Shown in pieces: positions 14,080 to 23,410 of a stretch of DNA of 52,039 bases. The position numbers and the translations under genes are program-made. The notes beneath the pieces are model-generated. The model was not told where the DNA came from. It did no database searches and was given only the letters and a program-made list of their open reading frames with translations. The DNA is from Actinomycetota bacterium (lineage in GTDB: Bacteria; Actinomycetota; Actinomycetes; S36-B12): assembly GCA_030684515.1 (NCBI GenBank), contig JAUXVJ010000016.1:272001-324039 (forward strand), in the 5' to 3' direction. The stretch's first letter is position 1; each line of letters begins with the position of its first letter.

Positions 14080-14946
14080 ATGGATTCGGAAGTGCTGGAG
14101 GCAGCGGGAGACCCTGCACCAGACGCGACGTCCGTTCCAGAAACGACGTCCATCCCAGAACCGACCCCGCTGACCTCGCACGGCCCAGCGCGGGTCATTG
14201 CCATGGTCAATCAAAAGGGCGGGGTGGGCAAGACCACCTCGACGGTCAGCCTTGGTGCGGCGCTGGCTGGATATGGCCGCAAGGTGCTCCTAGTCGACTT
14301 TGATCCACAGGGCGCGCTCTCTGTCGCTTTGGGTGTCAATCCCAATGAGATGGACCGCACGGTCTACAACGTTCTGACAGATTACGAGTGCGACATCCGC
14401 GAGGTTGTCCTGACGACCGATGTCGAGAATCTGGATCTGCTGCCGAGCAACATCGACTTGTCGGCAGCGGAACTTCAATTGGTAAGCGAGGTCGGTCGCG
14501 AGTACGCGTTGGGTCGCGCCTTGGCGCCTCTGCTTCCCAGTTACGACATCGTCTTGATTGACTGCCAGCCCTCACTTGGTCTTTTGACCTTGAACGCGTT
14601 GACAGCAAGTACCGGAGTCATCGTGCCGATGGAGACTGAGTACTTCGCCCTTCGTGGTGTCGCCTTGTTGCAGGACACCATCAACAAGGTCAAGGCTCGC
14701 TTGAATCCCGAACTCACCATCATCGGTGTACTGCCAACGATGTATGACCCCCGAACATTGCACAGTCGCGAAGTGCTGCAGACAGTTCGCCAGGCATTCG
14801 GTGATCAGGTCTTCCAAACTGCTATCCACCGCACCGTGAAGTTCCCGGATGCTGCTGTTGCAGGCGAGCCGATCACCACCTTTGCTCCGACCAGTGCAGG
14901 CGCGGATTCCTACCGCCAATTGGCGCGGGAGGTTTTGGCCCGGTGA
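14080..14946 (+). CDS. ParA family chromosome-partitioning ATPase
   Basis: 288 aa. The deviant Walker A KGGVGKTT (about residues 46-53), LLVDFDPQGALS and VLIDCQPSLGLLT (Walker B) mark a ParA/Soj ATPase. The first 35 residues are P/T/E-rich and probably disordered. This is the ParA-like protein that precedes scpA in actinobacteria, and no parB gene follows it, so it is probably not the oriC ParA. ATG 14080 is preferred over ATG 14074 because GAGAGG abuts 14074 but lies six bases before 14080. Four-base overlap with scpA. Confidence 0.92.
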   Translation: MDSEVLEAAGDPAPDATSVPETTSIPEPTPLTSHGPARVIAMVNQKGGVGKTTSTVSLGAALAGYGRKVLLVDFDPQGALSVALGVNPNEMDRTVYNVLTDYECDIREVVLTTDVENLDLLPSNIDLSAAELQLVSEVGREYALGRALAPLLPSYDIVLIDCQPSLGLLTLNALTASTGVIVPMETEYFALRGVALLQDTINKVKARLNPELTIIGVLPTMYDPRTLHSREVLQTVRQAFGDQVFQTAIHRTVKFPDAAVAGEPITTFAPTSAGADSYRQLAREVLAR

Positions 14947-15845
14947 CCGAAGCTGGGCTGGCCGACGACGTCACCGAGTCAGCTGAGTTGGCGACACACC
15001 CACCCGAGAGTTTCTCTGTACGGGTGGGTGATTTTGACGGCCCCTTCGACCTGCTGCTCTCGCTTATCTCCAAGCACAAGCTTGAAGTCACAGAACTCGC
15101 ACTGCATCTGGTTACCGACGAGTTCATCGGCTATCTCCGTGCACAGGGCAAGTCCTGGGATCTGGACGAGGCCAGCAGCTTCCTCGTCGTGGCGGCCACC
15201 CTCCTTGATCTGAAAGCCGCCCGGCTCCTGCCCTCGGGTGAAGTTGAAGACGAAGAGGATCTGGCGCTCTTTGAAGCACGTGACCTGCTCTTCGCACGTC
15301 TGCTTCAGTACCGCGCCTACAAAGAGGTGTCCGCTCTCTTTGCTGAGAGCATGGCAACAGCCAATCGCCGCTACCCGCGCACGGTTGGGCTCGAACCGCA
15401 GTTCGCCGCACTCCTGCCAGAGGTGCTGCTTGGGCTTGGACCCGATCAATTCGCATCACTTGCCGCGCGAGCCCTTGCTCCCAAGCCCATCGAAGAAGTC
15501 TCGATGGCGCACGCGCATGTGCAACGCGTCAATGTGCGTGAACAGGCTGGCATCCTGGTTGACCGCCTGCGCCGACATCGAACCAGCACTTTCCGCGCAC
15601 TCATCGCTGACTGCGACACCACCTTGCTTGTGGTCGGTCGTTTCCTTGCATTGCTCGAGCTCTACCGTGAAGGTGCGGTGGCCTTTGAGCAGATCACTCC
15701 TCTCGGTGACCTGACGGTGCGGTGGACAGGGTCCGATGAGGGCGAGATCAGCGTTGCTGATGAATTCGATGTCGAGCGTGAGATTGACCAAGTGCCAGTA
15801 GCAGATGAGAACGAAGTTGAATTGAAGGAGTTCGTCGATGAGTGA
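14943..15845 (+). CDS. scpA: segregation and condensation protein A
   Basis: 300 aa, GTG start inside the parA stop. Kleisin subunit of the SMC-ScpAB condensin. The N-terminal motif FSVRVGDFDGPFDLLLSLI is diagnostic, followed by KLEVTELALHLVTDEFIGYL. The C-terminal winged helix binds the SMC head. The last 40 residues form a strongly acidic tail. It overlaps scpB by eight bases, and the pair is translated as a unit in most bacteria. Confidence 0.95.
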   Translation: MTEAGLADDVTESAELATHPPESFSVRVGDFDGPFDLLLSLISKHKLEVTELALHLVTDEFIGYLRAQGKSWDLDEASSFLVVAATLLDLKAARLLPSGEVEDEEDLALFEARDLLFARLLQYRAYKEVSALFAESMATANRRYPRTVGLEPQFAALLPEVLLGLGPDQFASLAARALAPKPIEEVSMAHAHVQRVNVREQAGILVDRLRRHRTSTFRALIADCDTTLLVVGRFLALLELYREGAVAFEQITPLGDLTVRWTGSDEGEISVADEFDVEREIDQVPVADENEVELKEFVDE

Positions 15846-16464
15846 GCAGGGCGTGCAAGAAGAAATCGAGCCCTTTGAAGAACTCGAGGATGCAGACAGT
15901 CTGGGAGCGCCCAGCTTGTCATCAGCGATCGAAGCCCTGCTCCTGCTCGCAGATGAACCAATGTCAGTGATTGCACTCGCGCAGGCCACCCGGCAGCCGA
16001 CCACAGATGTCGAAGCAACCGTGCGGGCTTTGGCAGCCGAGTACGACGAAGCGGTGCGCGGCTTCGACCTACGGGAGGTTGCTGGAGGCTGGCGCTACTA
16101 CACCCGGAGTGAATGCTCGCCGCTGGTTGAGCGCTATGTGCTCGACGGTCAGCAAGCTCGCCTGACTCAGGCGTCACTTGAAACCTTGGCCGTGATTGCC
16201 TATCGCCAGCCAGTCACTCGCGGCCGGGTGAGCGCAGTGCGAGGGGTCAATGTCGATGGTGTGATTCGCACCCTGGTCACTCGTGGCCTCATCGAGGAAG
16301 CCGGGCACGAAGACGAGTCGTCAGCGATTCTGTACCGAACGACTTCAACTTTCCTGGAGCGCTTGGGCATTGCCTCACTTGATGATCTTCCGCCCCTTGC
16401 AGAGCATCTCCCTGATCTGGCAGATCTTGAAGAAGTTCTTGATTCAGTAGCAACGGGTGACTAA
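15838..16464 (+). CDS. scpB: segregation and condensation protein B
   Basis: 208 aa. Two winged-helix domains are visible: SAIEALLLLADEPMSVIALA (first) and LTQASLETLAVIAYRQPVT (second). The latter, with RGVNVDGVIRTLVTRGLI, is the hallmark of ScpB. ScpB dimers bind ScpA within the condensin ring. ATG lies within scpA, and the stop overlaps the next ATG by one base (TAATG). An acidic N-terminal 25 residues mirrors the acidic tail of ScpA. Confidence 0.94.
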   Translation: MSEQGVQEEIEPFEELEDADSLGAPSLSSAIEALLLLADEPMSVIALAQATRQPTTDVEATVRALAAEYDEAVRGFDLREVAGGWRYYTRSECSPLVERYVLDGQQARLTQASLETLAVIAYRQPVTRGRVSAVRGVNVDGVIRTLVTRGLIEEAGHEDESSAILYRTTSTFLERLGIASLDDLPPLAEHLPDLADLEEVLDSVATGD

Positions 16465-17195
16465 TGAGTGAGACAGAGATCCGCCTGCAAAAGGTTCTTG
16501 CGCAGGCGGGCATCGGCAGTCGTCGCAAGTGCGAGGAATTGATCGCCAAAGGTCGCGTTAAAGTCAATGGTGAGCTCGTTGTCGAGCAAGGTATGCGCAT
16601 CGATCCGATGACTGCTGTTGTGCACGTCAACGGTCAGCGAGTGCCTACAGCCCCCGGCAACGTTGTGCTGCTGCTGAACAAGCCAAGTGGTGTGATCTCA
16701 ACGATGAGCGATGAGCATGGGCGGCCTTGCGTCGGAGATCTTGTTGCGGATCGGTCCGAGCGCTTGTTCCATGTTGGGCGTCTGGATGCTGAAACCGAGG
16801 GCTTACTACTGCTGACCAATGACGGTGAGCTCGCCAACAGGGTCGTGCATCCAGCCCATGGTGTCGACAAGACCTACCTCGCTACTGTCACTGGGCAGGT
16901 CACCACGCAGACCCTGCGCCGATTGCGCGAAGGGGTCGAACTGGATGACGGCCCGATGAAGGTCGATTCGGTTCGCATCGTGCAGCAGGCCAAGGATCGA
17001 AGCATGCTCGAACTGGTCATCCACGAAGGGCGCAATCGCATTGTGCGTCGGCTCTTGGATGAGGTTGGTCACCCTGTCATCGAACTGGTACGCACGCGCA
17101 TTGGGCCGCTGCATTTGGGCAACCTCAAGGCCGGGCAAATACGGGAGTTGACCGGACCTGACTTACGCGCTCTCTACACGGCTGTTGGTCTGTAG
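16464..17195 (+). CDS. rRNA pseudouridine synthase, RsuA/RluB family
   Basis: 243 aa. N-terminal S4 domain (IRLQKVLAQAGIGSRRKCEE), then the synthase domain with the catalytic aspartate in HVGRLDAETEGLLLLTNDG. The LNKPSGVIST and HEGRNRIVRRLLDEVGHPV segments are those of RluB/RsuA enzymes, which modify U2605 of 23S or U516 of 16S (E. coli numbering). Sequence alone does not settle which, though the scpB-linked actinobacterial enzyme is usually called RluB-like. One-base overlap with scpB. Confidence 0.93.
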   Translation: MSETEIRLQKVLAQAGIGSRRKCEELIAKGRVKVNGELVVEQGMRIDPMTAVVHVNGQRVPTAPGNVVLLLNKPSGVISTMSDEHGRPCVGDLVADRSERLFHVGRLDAETEGLLLLTNDGELANRVVHPAHGVDKTYLATVTGQVTTQTLRRLREGVELDDGPMKVDSVRIVQQAKDRSMLELVIHEGRNRIVRRLLDEVGHPVIELVRTRIGPLHLGNLKAGQIRELTGPDLRALYTAVGL

Positions 17196-17198
17196 TCT
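17193..17198 (+). promoter_or_regulatory. -10 element for aroH, predicted leaderless
   Basis: TAGTCT ends six bases before ATG 17205 and overlaps the stop of the preceding gene. No Shine-Dalgarno sequence precedes aroH. The -35 region is not obvious. Confidence 0.45.
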
Positions 17199-17204
17199 TT
17201 GCCG

Positions 17205-17561
17205 ATGCGTGCAATCAGGGGAGCCGTGTGCTTGCAGGAAGATAATGCTGACGAGATGCGGGAAGCAGTCGGCGAACTGCTGGAAGTCATTCTCGAACGA
17301 AATGGCGTGACCCCGGATGACGTCATCAGTGTGCTGTTCACCAACACACCTGACCTCCATTGCGCTTTCCCCGCCAAGGCTGCCCGCGAGGTCGGCTTCA
17401 CGGACGTGCCGCTGATGTGTGCTCAGGAGATCGACGTGCATGGAGCTCTTGAGCGCGTCGTTCGTGTGCTGCTTCATGTCGACACGGATCGTCCACGCAG
17501 CGAAATCTTCCATGTCTACCTGCGCGGTGCCGAAGTCCTTCGCCCGGACACCCAGTCGTGA
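17205..17561 (+). CDS. aroH: chorismate mutase, AroH type
   Basis: 118 aa. Rearranges chorismate to prephenate. The opening MRAIRGAVCLQEDNADEM and the later DVISVLFTNTPDL and VPLMCAQEIDVHGAL match the trimeric AroH (B. subtilis type) fold, including the first-strand Arg residues, the central Cys and Glu, and the late Arg positions. ATG 17205 is preferred to TTG 17199 because it fits the leaderless promoter and the family start. It overlaps tyrA by four bases, so the two successive steps toward tyrosine are co-expressed. Confidence 0.93.
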   Translation: MRAIRGAVCLQEDNADEMREAVGELLEVILERNGVTPDDVISVLFTNTPDLHCAFPAKAAREVGFTDVPLMCAQEIDVHGALERVVRVLLHVDTDRPRSEIFHVYLRGAEVLRPDTQS

Positions 17562-18658
17562 CGCAGACCACGCCGACTGCATCGCTCAGTCCGGTCCTGG
17601 TCGTCGGCACTGGCTTGATCGGCACATCCATTGCCCTTGCGCTCAAGAGAGCCGGCGTCCAGGTGTTCCTTCGCGATGAGGATGCCTCCCAATTGGCTAC
17701 CGCCGTAGGGATGGCAGCTGGTGCCGAGCACACAAACCAAGTTCCGGCAATAGTCGTCGTCTCGGTACCGCCGCGTTCGGCGTCATACGTGATGGCTTCG
17801 GCGAGCAAAGAGTTCCCGCACGCCACCATCACGGACGTCACCTCGGTAAAATCCGGCATCCTGAGGCAGGCCGTATTCTCGGGCGCGGACTCCTCACGAC
17901 TAGTCGGCGGACACCCGATGGCTGGCCGTGAAGTGTCCGGTGCCGCCGGAGCCCGGGCAGATCTCTTTGATGATCGGCTGTGGATCCTGACTCCTACTCT
18001 TGAGACCGACACCGAGCATGTGTTGCGGGCGCAACTACTGGTGACCACATGCGGTGCGCTGCCTGTCGAAATGGCTGCAAGTGAGCACGACGTTGCCGTG
18101 GCACTCGTCTCGCATGCTCCCCAGGTGGTGTCCAGCGCGCTGGCAGCCCAGTTGCTGCCAGCCAAGGAACTGCATATTTCGGTGGCCGGTCAAGGTCTTC
18201 GAGATATGACGCGCATAGCCTCGTCGGACAGCGATTTATGGCTGGACATTCTCAGCGAGAACGCAGGTCCGGTGGCTGAAGTGCTGAGCGGCGTGGTGTT
18301 TGAACTGCAGGAGGTGCTCCACGCGCTACAGGAACTCGCGGCTGGAGATCGTGATCACCAAGAGGCCATCGATGCCACCTTGCGCGCGGGAGTCCTTGGG
18401 CGCATGCGCATCCCGGGCAAGCACGGCAGCCCGGATTCGCCGTTCCATGAGGTTGCCGTCATGGTTGCCGATGAACCCGGTGAGCTTGCGCGACTGTTCA
18501 TCGCCGCAGGTGAAGCTGGGATCAATCTTGAAGATGTGCGAATTGAGCATGTGCTGGGTCGTCCCAGTGGTCGAGTCGAATTGGCAGTCAGGCCTGATGC
18601 TGCGGAACCATTGGTTGAAGCGCTGCAGGCGCGTGGCTTCGATGTTCGGGGAAGCTGA
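17558..18658 (+). CDS. tyrA: prephenate dehydrogenase
   Basis: 366 aa, GTG start overlapping aroH. The Rossmann motif GTGLIG (17-22) binds NAD(P). DVTSVKSGIL and VGGHPMAGREVSG are the prephenate-binding segments. Residues about 295-366 (VMVADEPGELARLFIAAGEA onward) form an ACT domain, the likely site of tyrosine feedback. It converts prephenate to 4-hydroxyphenylpyruvate. Three bases separate it from cmk. Confidence 0.94.
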   Translation: MTQTTPTASLSPVLVVGTGLIGTSIALALKRAGVQVFLRDEDASQLATAVGMAAGAEHTNQVPAIVVVSVPPRSASYVMASASKEFPHATITDVTSVKSGILRQAVFSGADSSRLVGGHPMAGREVSGAAGARADLFDDRLWILTPTLETDTEHVLRAQLLVTTCGALPVEMAASEHDVAVALVSHAPQVVSSALAAQLLPAKELHISVAGQGLRDMTRIASSDSDLWLDILSENAGPVAEVLSGVVFELQEVLHALQELAAGDRDHQEAIDATLRAGVLGRMRIPGKHGSPDSPFHEVAVMVADEPGELARLFIAAGEAGINLEDVRIEHVLGRPSGRVELAVRPDAAEPLVEALQARGFDVRGS

Positions 18659-18660
18659 GC

Positions 18661-19365
18661 ATGAGCAATGAAATTCCGCCACTTGTTGTCGCTGTGGATG
18701 GGCCGGCCGGCTCGGGAAAATCCAGTGTCTGCCGTGGCACCGCAGCAAGGCTGAGTTGGCATTATCTGGACACGGGAGCGATGTATCGGGCGATGACCTG
18801 GGCCGTACTCGAAGCCGGTATTGATCCCAATGATGCCGAGGCCGTGGCTAAATTTGCCAAGAAGCCCGATATCGCAAGTGGCGCGAATCCGTATCAGCCG
18901 ACGATTGAAGTCGACGGCACCGATGTCGCAGAAGCCATCCGCGAAGACCGCATCACCTCGGCTGTCAGTGCTGTGAGCGCAGTGCCCAAGGTTCGACAAC
19001 TGCTCGTGCAGAAGCAGCGCGATGCGGCGATGATGGCAATGCGCTCAGGTACCGGCATCGTCGTTGAAGGCCGTGACATCACCACGGTTGTCCTTCCGCA
19101 TGCCCATCTGAAGATCTTCTTGACGGCAGACCCTGAGGTGCGAGCTCAACGTCGAGCTCTGGAGCAAGCCGATGGGGGAGTCGTCGCGGCAGAAGCTGTG
19201 CAGGCAACCGAGGCCGCGCTGGCAAAGCGCGATCAATTGGATTCATCCAGGACGACCTCGCCGCTCACCAAAGCCGAGGACGCTATCGAACTCGACACGA
19301 GCAACTTGACCTTGGATCAGGTCATCGCCAAGGTCGTCGGCTACGCCAAGGCCGTAGCCAAATGA
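18661..19365 (+). CDS. cmk: cytidylate kinase
   Basis: 234 aa. Phosphorylates CMP and dCMP. The P-loop is GPAGSGKSS (14-22), LDTGAMYRAMTWAVLE is the CMP-binding segment, and VVEGRDITTVVLPHA is the conserved arginine-containing strand. It complements pyrG in the same block. ATG is three bases after the tyrA stop. It overlaps the next gene by four bases (ATGA). Confidence 0.95.
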   Translation: MSNEIPPLVVAVDGPAGSGKSSVCRGTAARLSWHYLDTGAMYRAMTWAVLEAGIDPNDAEAVAKFAKKPDIASGANPYQPTIEVDGTDVAEAIREDRITSAVSAVSAVPKVRQLLVQKQRDAAMMAMRSGTGIVVEGRDITTVVLPHAHLKIFLTADPEVRAQRRALEQADGGVVAAEAVQATEAALAKRDQLDSSRTTSPLTKAEDAIELDTSNLTLDQVIAKVVGYAKAVAK

Positions 19366-19925
19366 GCGGGACTTCCAGCAGCATGCTGGGATCTGTTACG
19401 AGCTCGGCAGTGAAGTTCCTCTATCGGCTCCGAGTTTCGGGGCAAGCACTTGTTCCCAGCGCCGGACCTGTCATCTTCCATATTGAGGGAGACGAGCTGC
19501 TCTCAGGCCCAGCGCTGAGGGCGGTGGCTCCCCGTCCGGTGCAGCTGATTGTGTCCGGTGCGCTCAATGAGGTGTTCCTGGGCCGAACGCAGATTGTTGC
19601 CGGAGACATCTCCTTGGATGGCTTTGGATTTGCTGCTGCTGAGCAGGGGATCGCAGTGCTCAAAGCCGGCGGAGCCGTCGCTTTTGTGGGGGATCTGCCT
19701 CCCTTGGGCTACCTCGTGGCCGCTAGCGGCGCCGTGATTGTGCCGGTGCGCATCACTGGTGCCGGAGGCAAAGTACGGACCGACCCGCCAAGGCCGGGAT
19801 CGCCTATCAGTATCGTGTTCGAAGCACCTATCCAGATTGCGGTCCACGGGGATCCATGTGCGCTCGCAACCGTCCAAGAGGTTGCTGAGCAGGTGCGCCA
19901 GGCTCGTGCGGATGCGCAGGCCTAA
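19362..19925 (+). CDS. PlsC-like acyltransferase relative lacking the HX4D catalytic motif
   Basis: 187 aa. In actinobacteria the gene between cmk and der normally encodes a 1-acylglycerol-3-phosphate acyltransferase. This one keeps the layout: a [16 protein letters not shown] strand, a short central region and [20 protein letters not shown], then [11 protein letters not shown] as in the 'A.IVPV.I.G' strand. However the catalytic NHxSxxD is replaced by FHIEGDELL around residue 40, and the GxRS block is absent. The protein is also shorter than the usual 220-250 aa. It is either inactive, a lipid-binding derivative, or a divergent enzyme. It is coupled to cmk by ATGA and followed by der after 16 nt. 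Confidence 0.6.
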   Translation: MSGTSSSMLGSVTSSAVKFLYRLRVSGQALVPSAGPVIFHIEGDELLSGPALRAVAPRPVQLIVSGALNEVFLGRTQIVAGDISLDGFGFAAAEQGIAVLKAGGAVAFVGDLPPLGYLVAASGAVIVPVRITGAGGKVRTDPPRPGSPISIVFEAPIQIAVHGDPCALATVQEVAEQVRQARADAQA

Positions 19926-19941
19926 CACGAGAGGCAGTGAG

Positions 19942-21441
19942 ATGAGCGACTCCTGGGTTGCAATCGATGGAGACGACGAAAACCTCGTTCTCGAAGAGCA
20001 GATTGATGGTGAAGTCGAAGAAGGCGAGGATCTTGCAGCCCTCGAAAGAGCGCTGCAGGCTGCGCGTGCAGAGTTCGGCGAATTTGACGACGATCTCGCG
20101 GACCTGACCGACAAGACCAGCCAGGATGGCTGGCCTGTCCTGGCAGTTGTGGGTCGACCCAATGTCGGCAAGTCAACGCTGGTCAATCGCATCATCGGTC
20201 GTCGTGAAGCCGTTGTTGAAGACATCCCTGGTGTGACTCGCGACCGCGTCACCTACGAAGCTGAGTGGAATGGCAAGCGCTTCATTCTCATTGACACCGG
20301 TGGCTGGGATCGCAAGGTCAAGGGCATGGCTGCTCAAATCGCAGCTCAAGCCGAACGCGCCATCAACGATGCAGACGCTGTTGCCTTCGTTGTCGATGCG
20401 ACAGTCGGCGCCACTGACACCGACGAAGCCGTAGTCGACGTGCTCCGTCGTTCAGGCAAGCCGGTGCTGCTCGTTGCCAACAAGGCCGACGATGCAATCC
20501 TGGAGAACGAAGCTGCCGCACTCTGGTCGCTCGGACTTGGTGAGCCGATCCCGGTCTCGGCCCAGCATGGTCGTGGCGCTGGTGATCTGCTCGATGCCAT
20601 CGTCAACATCCTGCCTGCTGAAGGCCAGGGTCGGATGCGCAGCGCAGGACCGCGTCGGGTGGCATTGCTGGGTAAGCCCAATGTGGGCAAGTCATCTCTG
20701 CTCAATGCGATGGCTGGTTCAGATCGCGTGGTGGTTGACGACGTCGCCGGCACCACAGTTGACCCAGTCGACGAGCTGGTGAAGCTCAAGGAGAAGTGGT
20801 GGTGGTTCGTTGACACCGCAGGTATCCGCCGCAGAGCGAAGGAAGCAAGCGGCCACGAGTACTACGCCACGCTGCGCACCCAAGCCGCACTTGATCGCGC
20901 CGAGGTCGCCCTGGTACTGATTGATTCATCAGAACCCATCAGCGAACAGGATGTCCGTATCATCGCGATGGCTGAGGAAGCCGGCCGGGCAATCGTCATC
21001 GCTTACAACAAATGGGATCTCACCGACGAGGAGCGACGTTATTACCTCGAGCGTGAGATCGATCGCGATCTGGTGCAGGTGCCATGGGCTCCGCACGTCA
21101 ACGTCTCGGCGAAAACTGGGCGGCACATCGAGCGCCTTGAGTTCGCGCTGGAAGCGGCCATCAAGGGTTGGGAAACTCGAGTGCCAACGGGTCGACTCAA
21201 TCAATTTCTCGGTGCGATCGTCCAATCCAATCCGCACCCGATCCGCGGAGGCAAGCAGCCGCGGATTCTGTTCGGTGCGCAGGTATCGGTCAGTCCGCCA
21301 ACTTTTGCCTTGTTCACGACCGGCTTTCTTGAGGCCGGCTATCGCCGCTTCATCGAGCGGCGCCTGCGCGAGGAATATGGATTCGACGGCACGCCAATTC
21401 GCATCCTGATGCGCGTGCGCGAGAAGCGAGTGCGCAAGTAG
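19942..21441 (+). CDS. der: ribosome biogenesis GTPase Der (EngA)
   Basis: 499 aa. Two tandem GTPase domains: G1 motifs GRPNVGKST (71-79) and GKPNVGKSS (about 250), each with G3 DTGG/DTAG and G4 NKAD/NKWD. A C-terminal KH-like domain starts near 400 ([14 protein letters not shown]). An acidic 60-residue N-terminal extension precedes the first domain, as in other actinobacterial Der proteins. ATG 19942 follows GAGAGGCAGTGAG; longer in-frame starts would overlap the previous gene. It acts in 50S subunit assembly. Confidence 0.95.
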   Translation: MSDSWVAIDGDDENLVLEEQIDGEVEEGEDLAALERALQAARAEFGEFDDDLADLTDKTSQDGWPVLAVVGRPNVGKSTLVNRIIGRREAVVEDIPGVTRDRVTYEAEWNGKRFILIDTGGWDRKVKGMAAQIAAQAERAINDADAVAFVVDATVGATDTDEAVVDVLRRSGKPVLLVANKADDAILENEAAALWSLGLGEPIPVSAQHGRGAGDLLDAIVNILPAEGQGRMRSAGPRRVALLGKPNVGKSSLLNAMAGSDRVVVDDVAGTTVDPVDELVKLKEKWWWFVDTAGIRRRAKEASGHEYYATLRTQAALDRAEVALVLIDSSEPISEQDVRIIAMAEEAGRAIVIAYNKWDLTDEERRYYLEREIDRDLVQVPWAPHVNVSAKTGRHIERLEFALEAAIKGWETRVPTGRLNQFLGAIVQSNPHPIRGGKQPRILFGAQVSVSPPTFALFTTGFLEAGYRRFIERRLREEYGFDGTPIRILMRVREKRVRK

Positions 21442-21443
21442 CG

Positions 21444-21998
21444 TTACGGCTTGGTAGCGAGTTCGATCGCGGCAAGAGCTCGCGCAGTTGCGCTGTATCC
21501 AAGTCCGAGTGTTGACGCATTCGCAGTGACATACTCCGCTGCTGCACGGACGGCCGCCAATGCAATCTCGCCTTCGGCATCCATTTCGAACTGCCATTGT
21601 TGGGCGCGCGAAGCAATCTCATCGTGCCCGTCTGCCCCCACGTCGATGTCGGTCGCGGTGAAGATGCGGCAGTCATACGCTCGACAAGCCTGAGGTCGAT
21701 CCTCATAGATCGAGCATCCGGTTTCACCAAACATCGGGCAGTGTCCCCGTGAGTCGTAGCCCATGACGTGATTGCCTGCTGGCAAACCGGGAGCGGAGAA
21801 CAGCAGTTCAGAGGGGATCACCGATCGAGCGGTAATGTCAGCATCGGTCACCAGAATGAATTGCGATGAACGGCAGCAGGCGCTGCACGAGCCGCAAGGA
21901 ACATCAGAATTCGAGCCCTCGGACATGGCCAGTTTGATCTCACCCAGCCAGACACGAAAGTTGCCAGCAGGGATCGACTCAACAGCTCCTGCGCTCAT
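21444..21998 (-). CDS. YkgJ family cysteine-cluster protein
   Basis: 184 aa. CGSCSACC (Cys 35, 38, 41, 42), then GHCPMF, GCSIYEDRPQACR and YDCR supply the conserved cysteines of the UPF0153/YkgJ family, thought to bind iron or zinc. A DPXF-like segment is not obvious. ATG at 21998 is preceded by GGAGGGGCGGCG, a strong ribosome-binding site. It is convergent with der, with only two bases between the stop codons. Its function is unknown beyond metal binding. Confidence 0.82.
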   Translation of the reverse strand: MSAGAVESIPAGNFRVWLGEIKLAMSEGSNSDVPCGSCSACCRSSQFILVTDADITARSVIPSELLFSAPGLPAGNHVMGYDSRGHCPMFGETGCSIYEDRPQACRAYDCRIFTATDIDVGADGHDEIASRAQQWQFEMDAEGEIALAAVRAAAEYVTANASTLGLGYSATARALAAIELATKP

Positions 21999-22128
21999 CG
22001 CCGCCCCTCCATCAGGCGATTGTCTCGCAGCAGGGCCGGGCCTATTGGGTACCTCGGTCCAAGGTTGTCGCTCGCACTAGACTCAGCGACCGCGCAACTT
22101 GATCAACACACATTGGTTGAGGAGTGCT

Positions 22129-22202
<74 letters not shown>

Positions 22203-22220
22203 CTCTGCTTCTCTCACGGA

Positions 22221-22259
22221 CCCTCGCCGTTTTGTGGGGGATTTCGTCTTTGGCGAGGG
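22221..22259 (+). terminator. hairpin after tRNA-Pro
   Basis: ccctcgcc (22221-22228) pairs perfectly with ggcgaggg (22252-22259) around a 23-nt loop. It sits 18 nt after the tRNA with no T-tract, so termination is plausible but not certain. I see no gene between 22203 and 22391. Confidence 0.4.
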
Positions 22260-22391
22260 GAGTTGACAGCCCATCTGAGAGCCAATCCGCAGATCCAAGG
22301 CCGGTCAGTACGCCAGGCTCCCTCGGCGCAGACCGTCGCCTGAGTGTCGTTGGCGGGAATGGCCAGTTCGTCTTCCAGGACTCGGACGCGG

Positions 22392-22895
22392 CTAGGCCAA
22401 CGAATCGCAAGAAAGGAACCGCTGCAAGTCCTGAATCACCGGTCGAGGCGCGCCTTCACGGCTGAGCCAACCATTGCTCGAGGAGGAAAGGTCCGAGCAG
22501 CCGAAGGAACTGCCCGTGAAGCCCGTGCGAACCCACCCAGTCGAGGTCTTGCGGATAAGTGTTACCCCTTCGTAGGGCTCGCACACATCTTGGTTCGACG
22601 TGGCATATCGACTGCTAGAGATGAGGCCCCAGTTTGCGTTGGACCGGGCCAAGACCACCGTGTGGCAGTTGGGCCGAGTTCGCGTGCGGAGGCTGTTCGC
22701 GATAGCGGACTGCACGCTACGCAGCGGAGTGCGCATCCCCGAGCCGTCTCGGTTCGAGGCTGTGGGGTGCGCGGCCTGGACTGTCTTCACTTGAAGGTCC
22801 TGAGCGGGCTCGCTAGCCGCAGGGCTGGCCGCGGCTGAAACCGCGGCACCGAAAGCCAGAGCGCCAGCCGCGGCGAAACGAACGATTGCTGACAC
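22392..22895 (-). CDS. small secreted cysteine-containing protein, unknown
   Basis: 167 aa. A clear signal peptide occupies residues 1-29 (short basic start, AAAGALAFGAAVSAAAS core, Ala-rich cleavage zone). The mature part has four cysteines (PNCHTV, DVCEPY, GCSDL, LSCDS), compatible with two disulfides, and is rich in Ser, Thr and Arg. GTG at 22895 is preceded by GGGGAGGAACC, one of the best ribosome-binding sites in the window, which is the main reason to accept it. I do not recognise a family; a small secreted inhibitor or envelope protein is possible. It stands alone, transcribed towards the tRNA-Pro gene. Confidence 0.65.
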   Translation of the reverse strand: MSAIVRFAAAGALAFGAAVSAAASPAASEPAQDLQVKTVQAAHPTASNRDGSGMRTPLRSVQSAIANSLRTRTRPNCHTVVLARSNANWGLISSSRYATSNQDVCEPYEGVTLIRKTSTGWVRTGFTGSSFGCSDLSSSSNGWLSREGAPRPVIQDLQRFLSCDSLA

Positions 22896-23203
22896 GGTTC
22901 CTCCCCGTCAGGTCAAATGTAGAGCCGAGGTAGCCCCGCTGTCGGCGAACATTGCAATCTCGGGTGACCCCGCCCTACCCAGGGAGGCATTTGGCGACCG
23001 GGATAGCAGGTCAGACTTTCGTGTCTGCTTACCAATGACTCACCCACCGCCAATCCGGTCGACAGCGACCCCGAATCTCGCAGTCCCGACCCGATTCCGC
23101 TCCTGGTTCGCGGAATTGCCTAAGTCCCCATGTCGCACGACATCTGGATCAAGCTGATGTCCATTTGGCGCAGAGACGAGTTACGTGCGTCTGGCACGAG
23201 GTA
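22896..23203. other. non-coding stretch
   Basis: I see no convincing gene, RNA or long repeat here. Any reading frame is short and lacks a ribosome-binding site. It probably holds the promoter of the minus-strand secreted protein (just upstream of 22895). Confidence 0.5.
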
Positions 23204-23410
23204 CTAGTTGGCGTACTCGCGTGCAGTTCGCGGTGCTGACCTGTCTGCCTTGAGCGCCTTCATTGCCTTTGTGATTCCCGATTGTGAACCCGTGAGAAGG
23301 GCCTCTCGCACGATGTCACAGGACGATGCCTTGGCCATCTTTACTGTGGGTCCGGCGAATGCGGGCGACGCGACTATCCCTGTCAATAGGCCGCCTGTGA
23401 GCGCAGCCAC
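23204..23410 (-). CDS. possible small exported protein (start uncertain)
   Basis: 68 aa from GTG 23410. The N-terminus MAALTGGLLTGIVASPAFA resembles the hydrophobic core and AxA cleavage site of a signal peptide but lacks the usual basic residues. The in-frame region upstream meets a stop after five codons, so the true N-terminus may lie in another frame, suggesting a frameshift or decay. The mature part contains VKMAKASSCDIVREALLTG and a Lys/Arg-rich tail. No strong ribosome-binding site is visible. Confidence 0.35.
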   Translation of the reverse strand: MAALTGGLLTGIVASPAFAGPTVKMAKASSCDIVREALLTGSQSGITKAMKALKADRSAPRTAREYAN

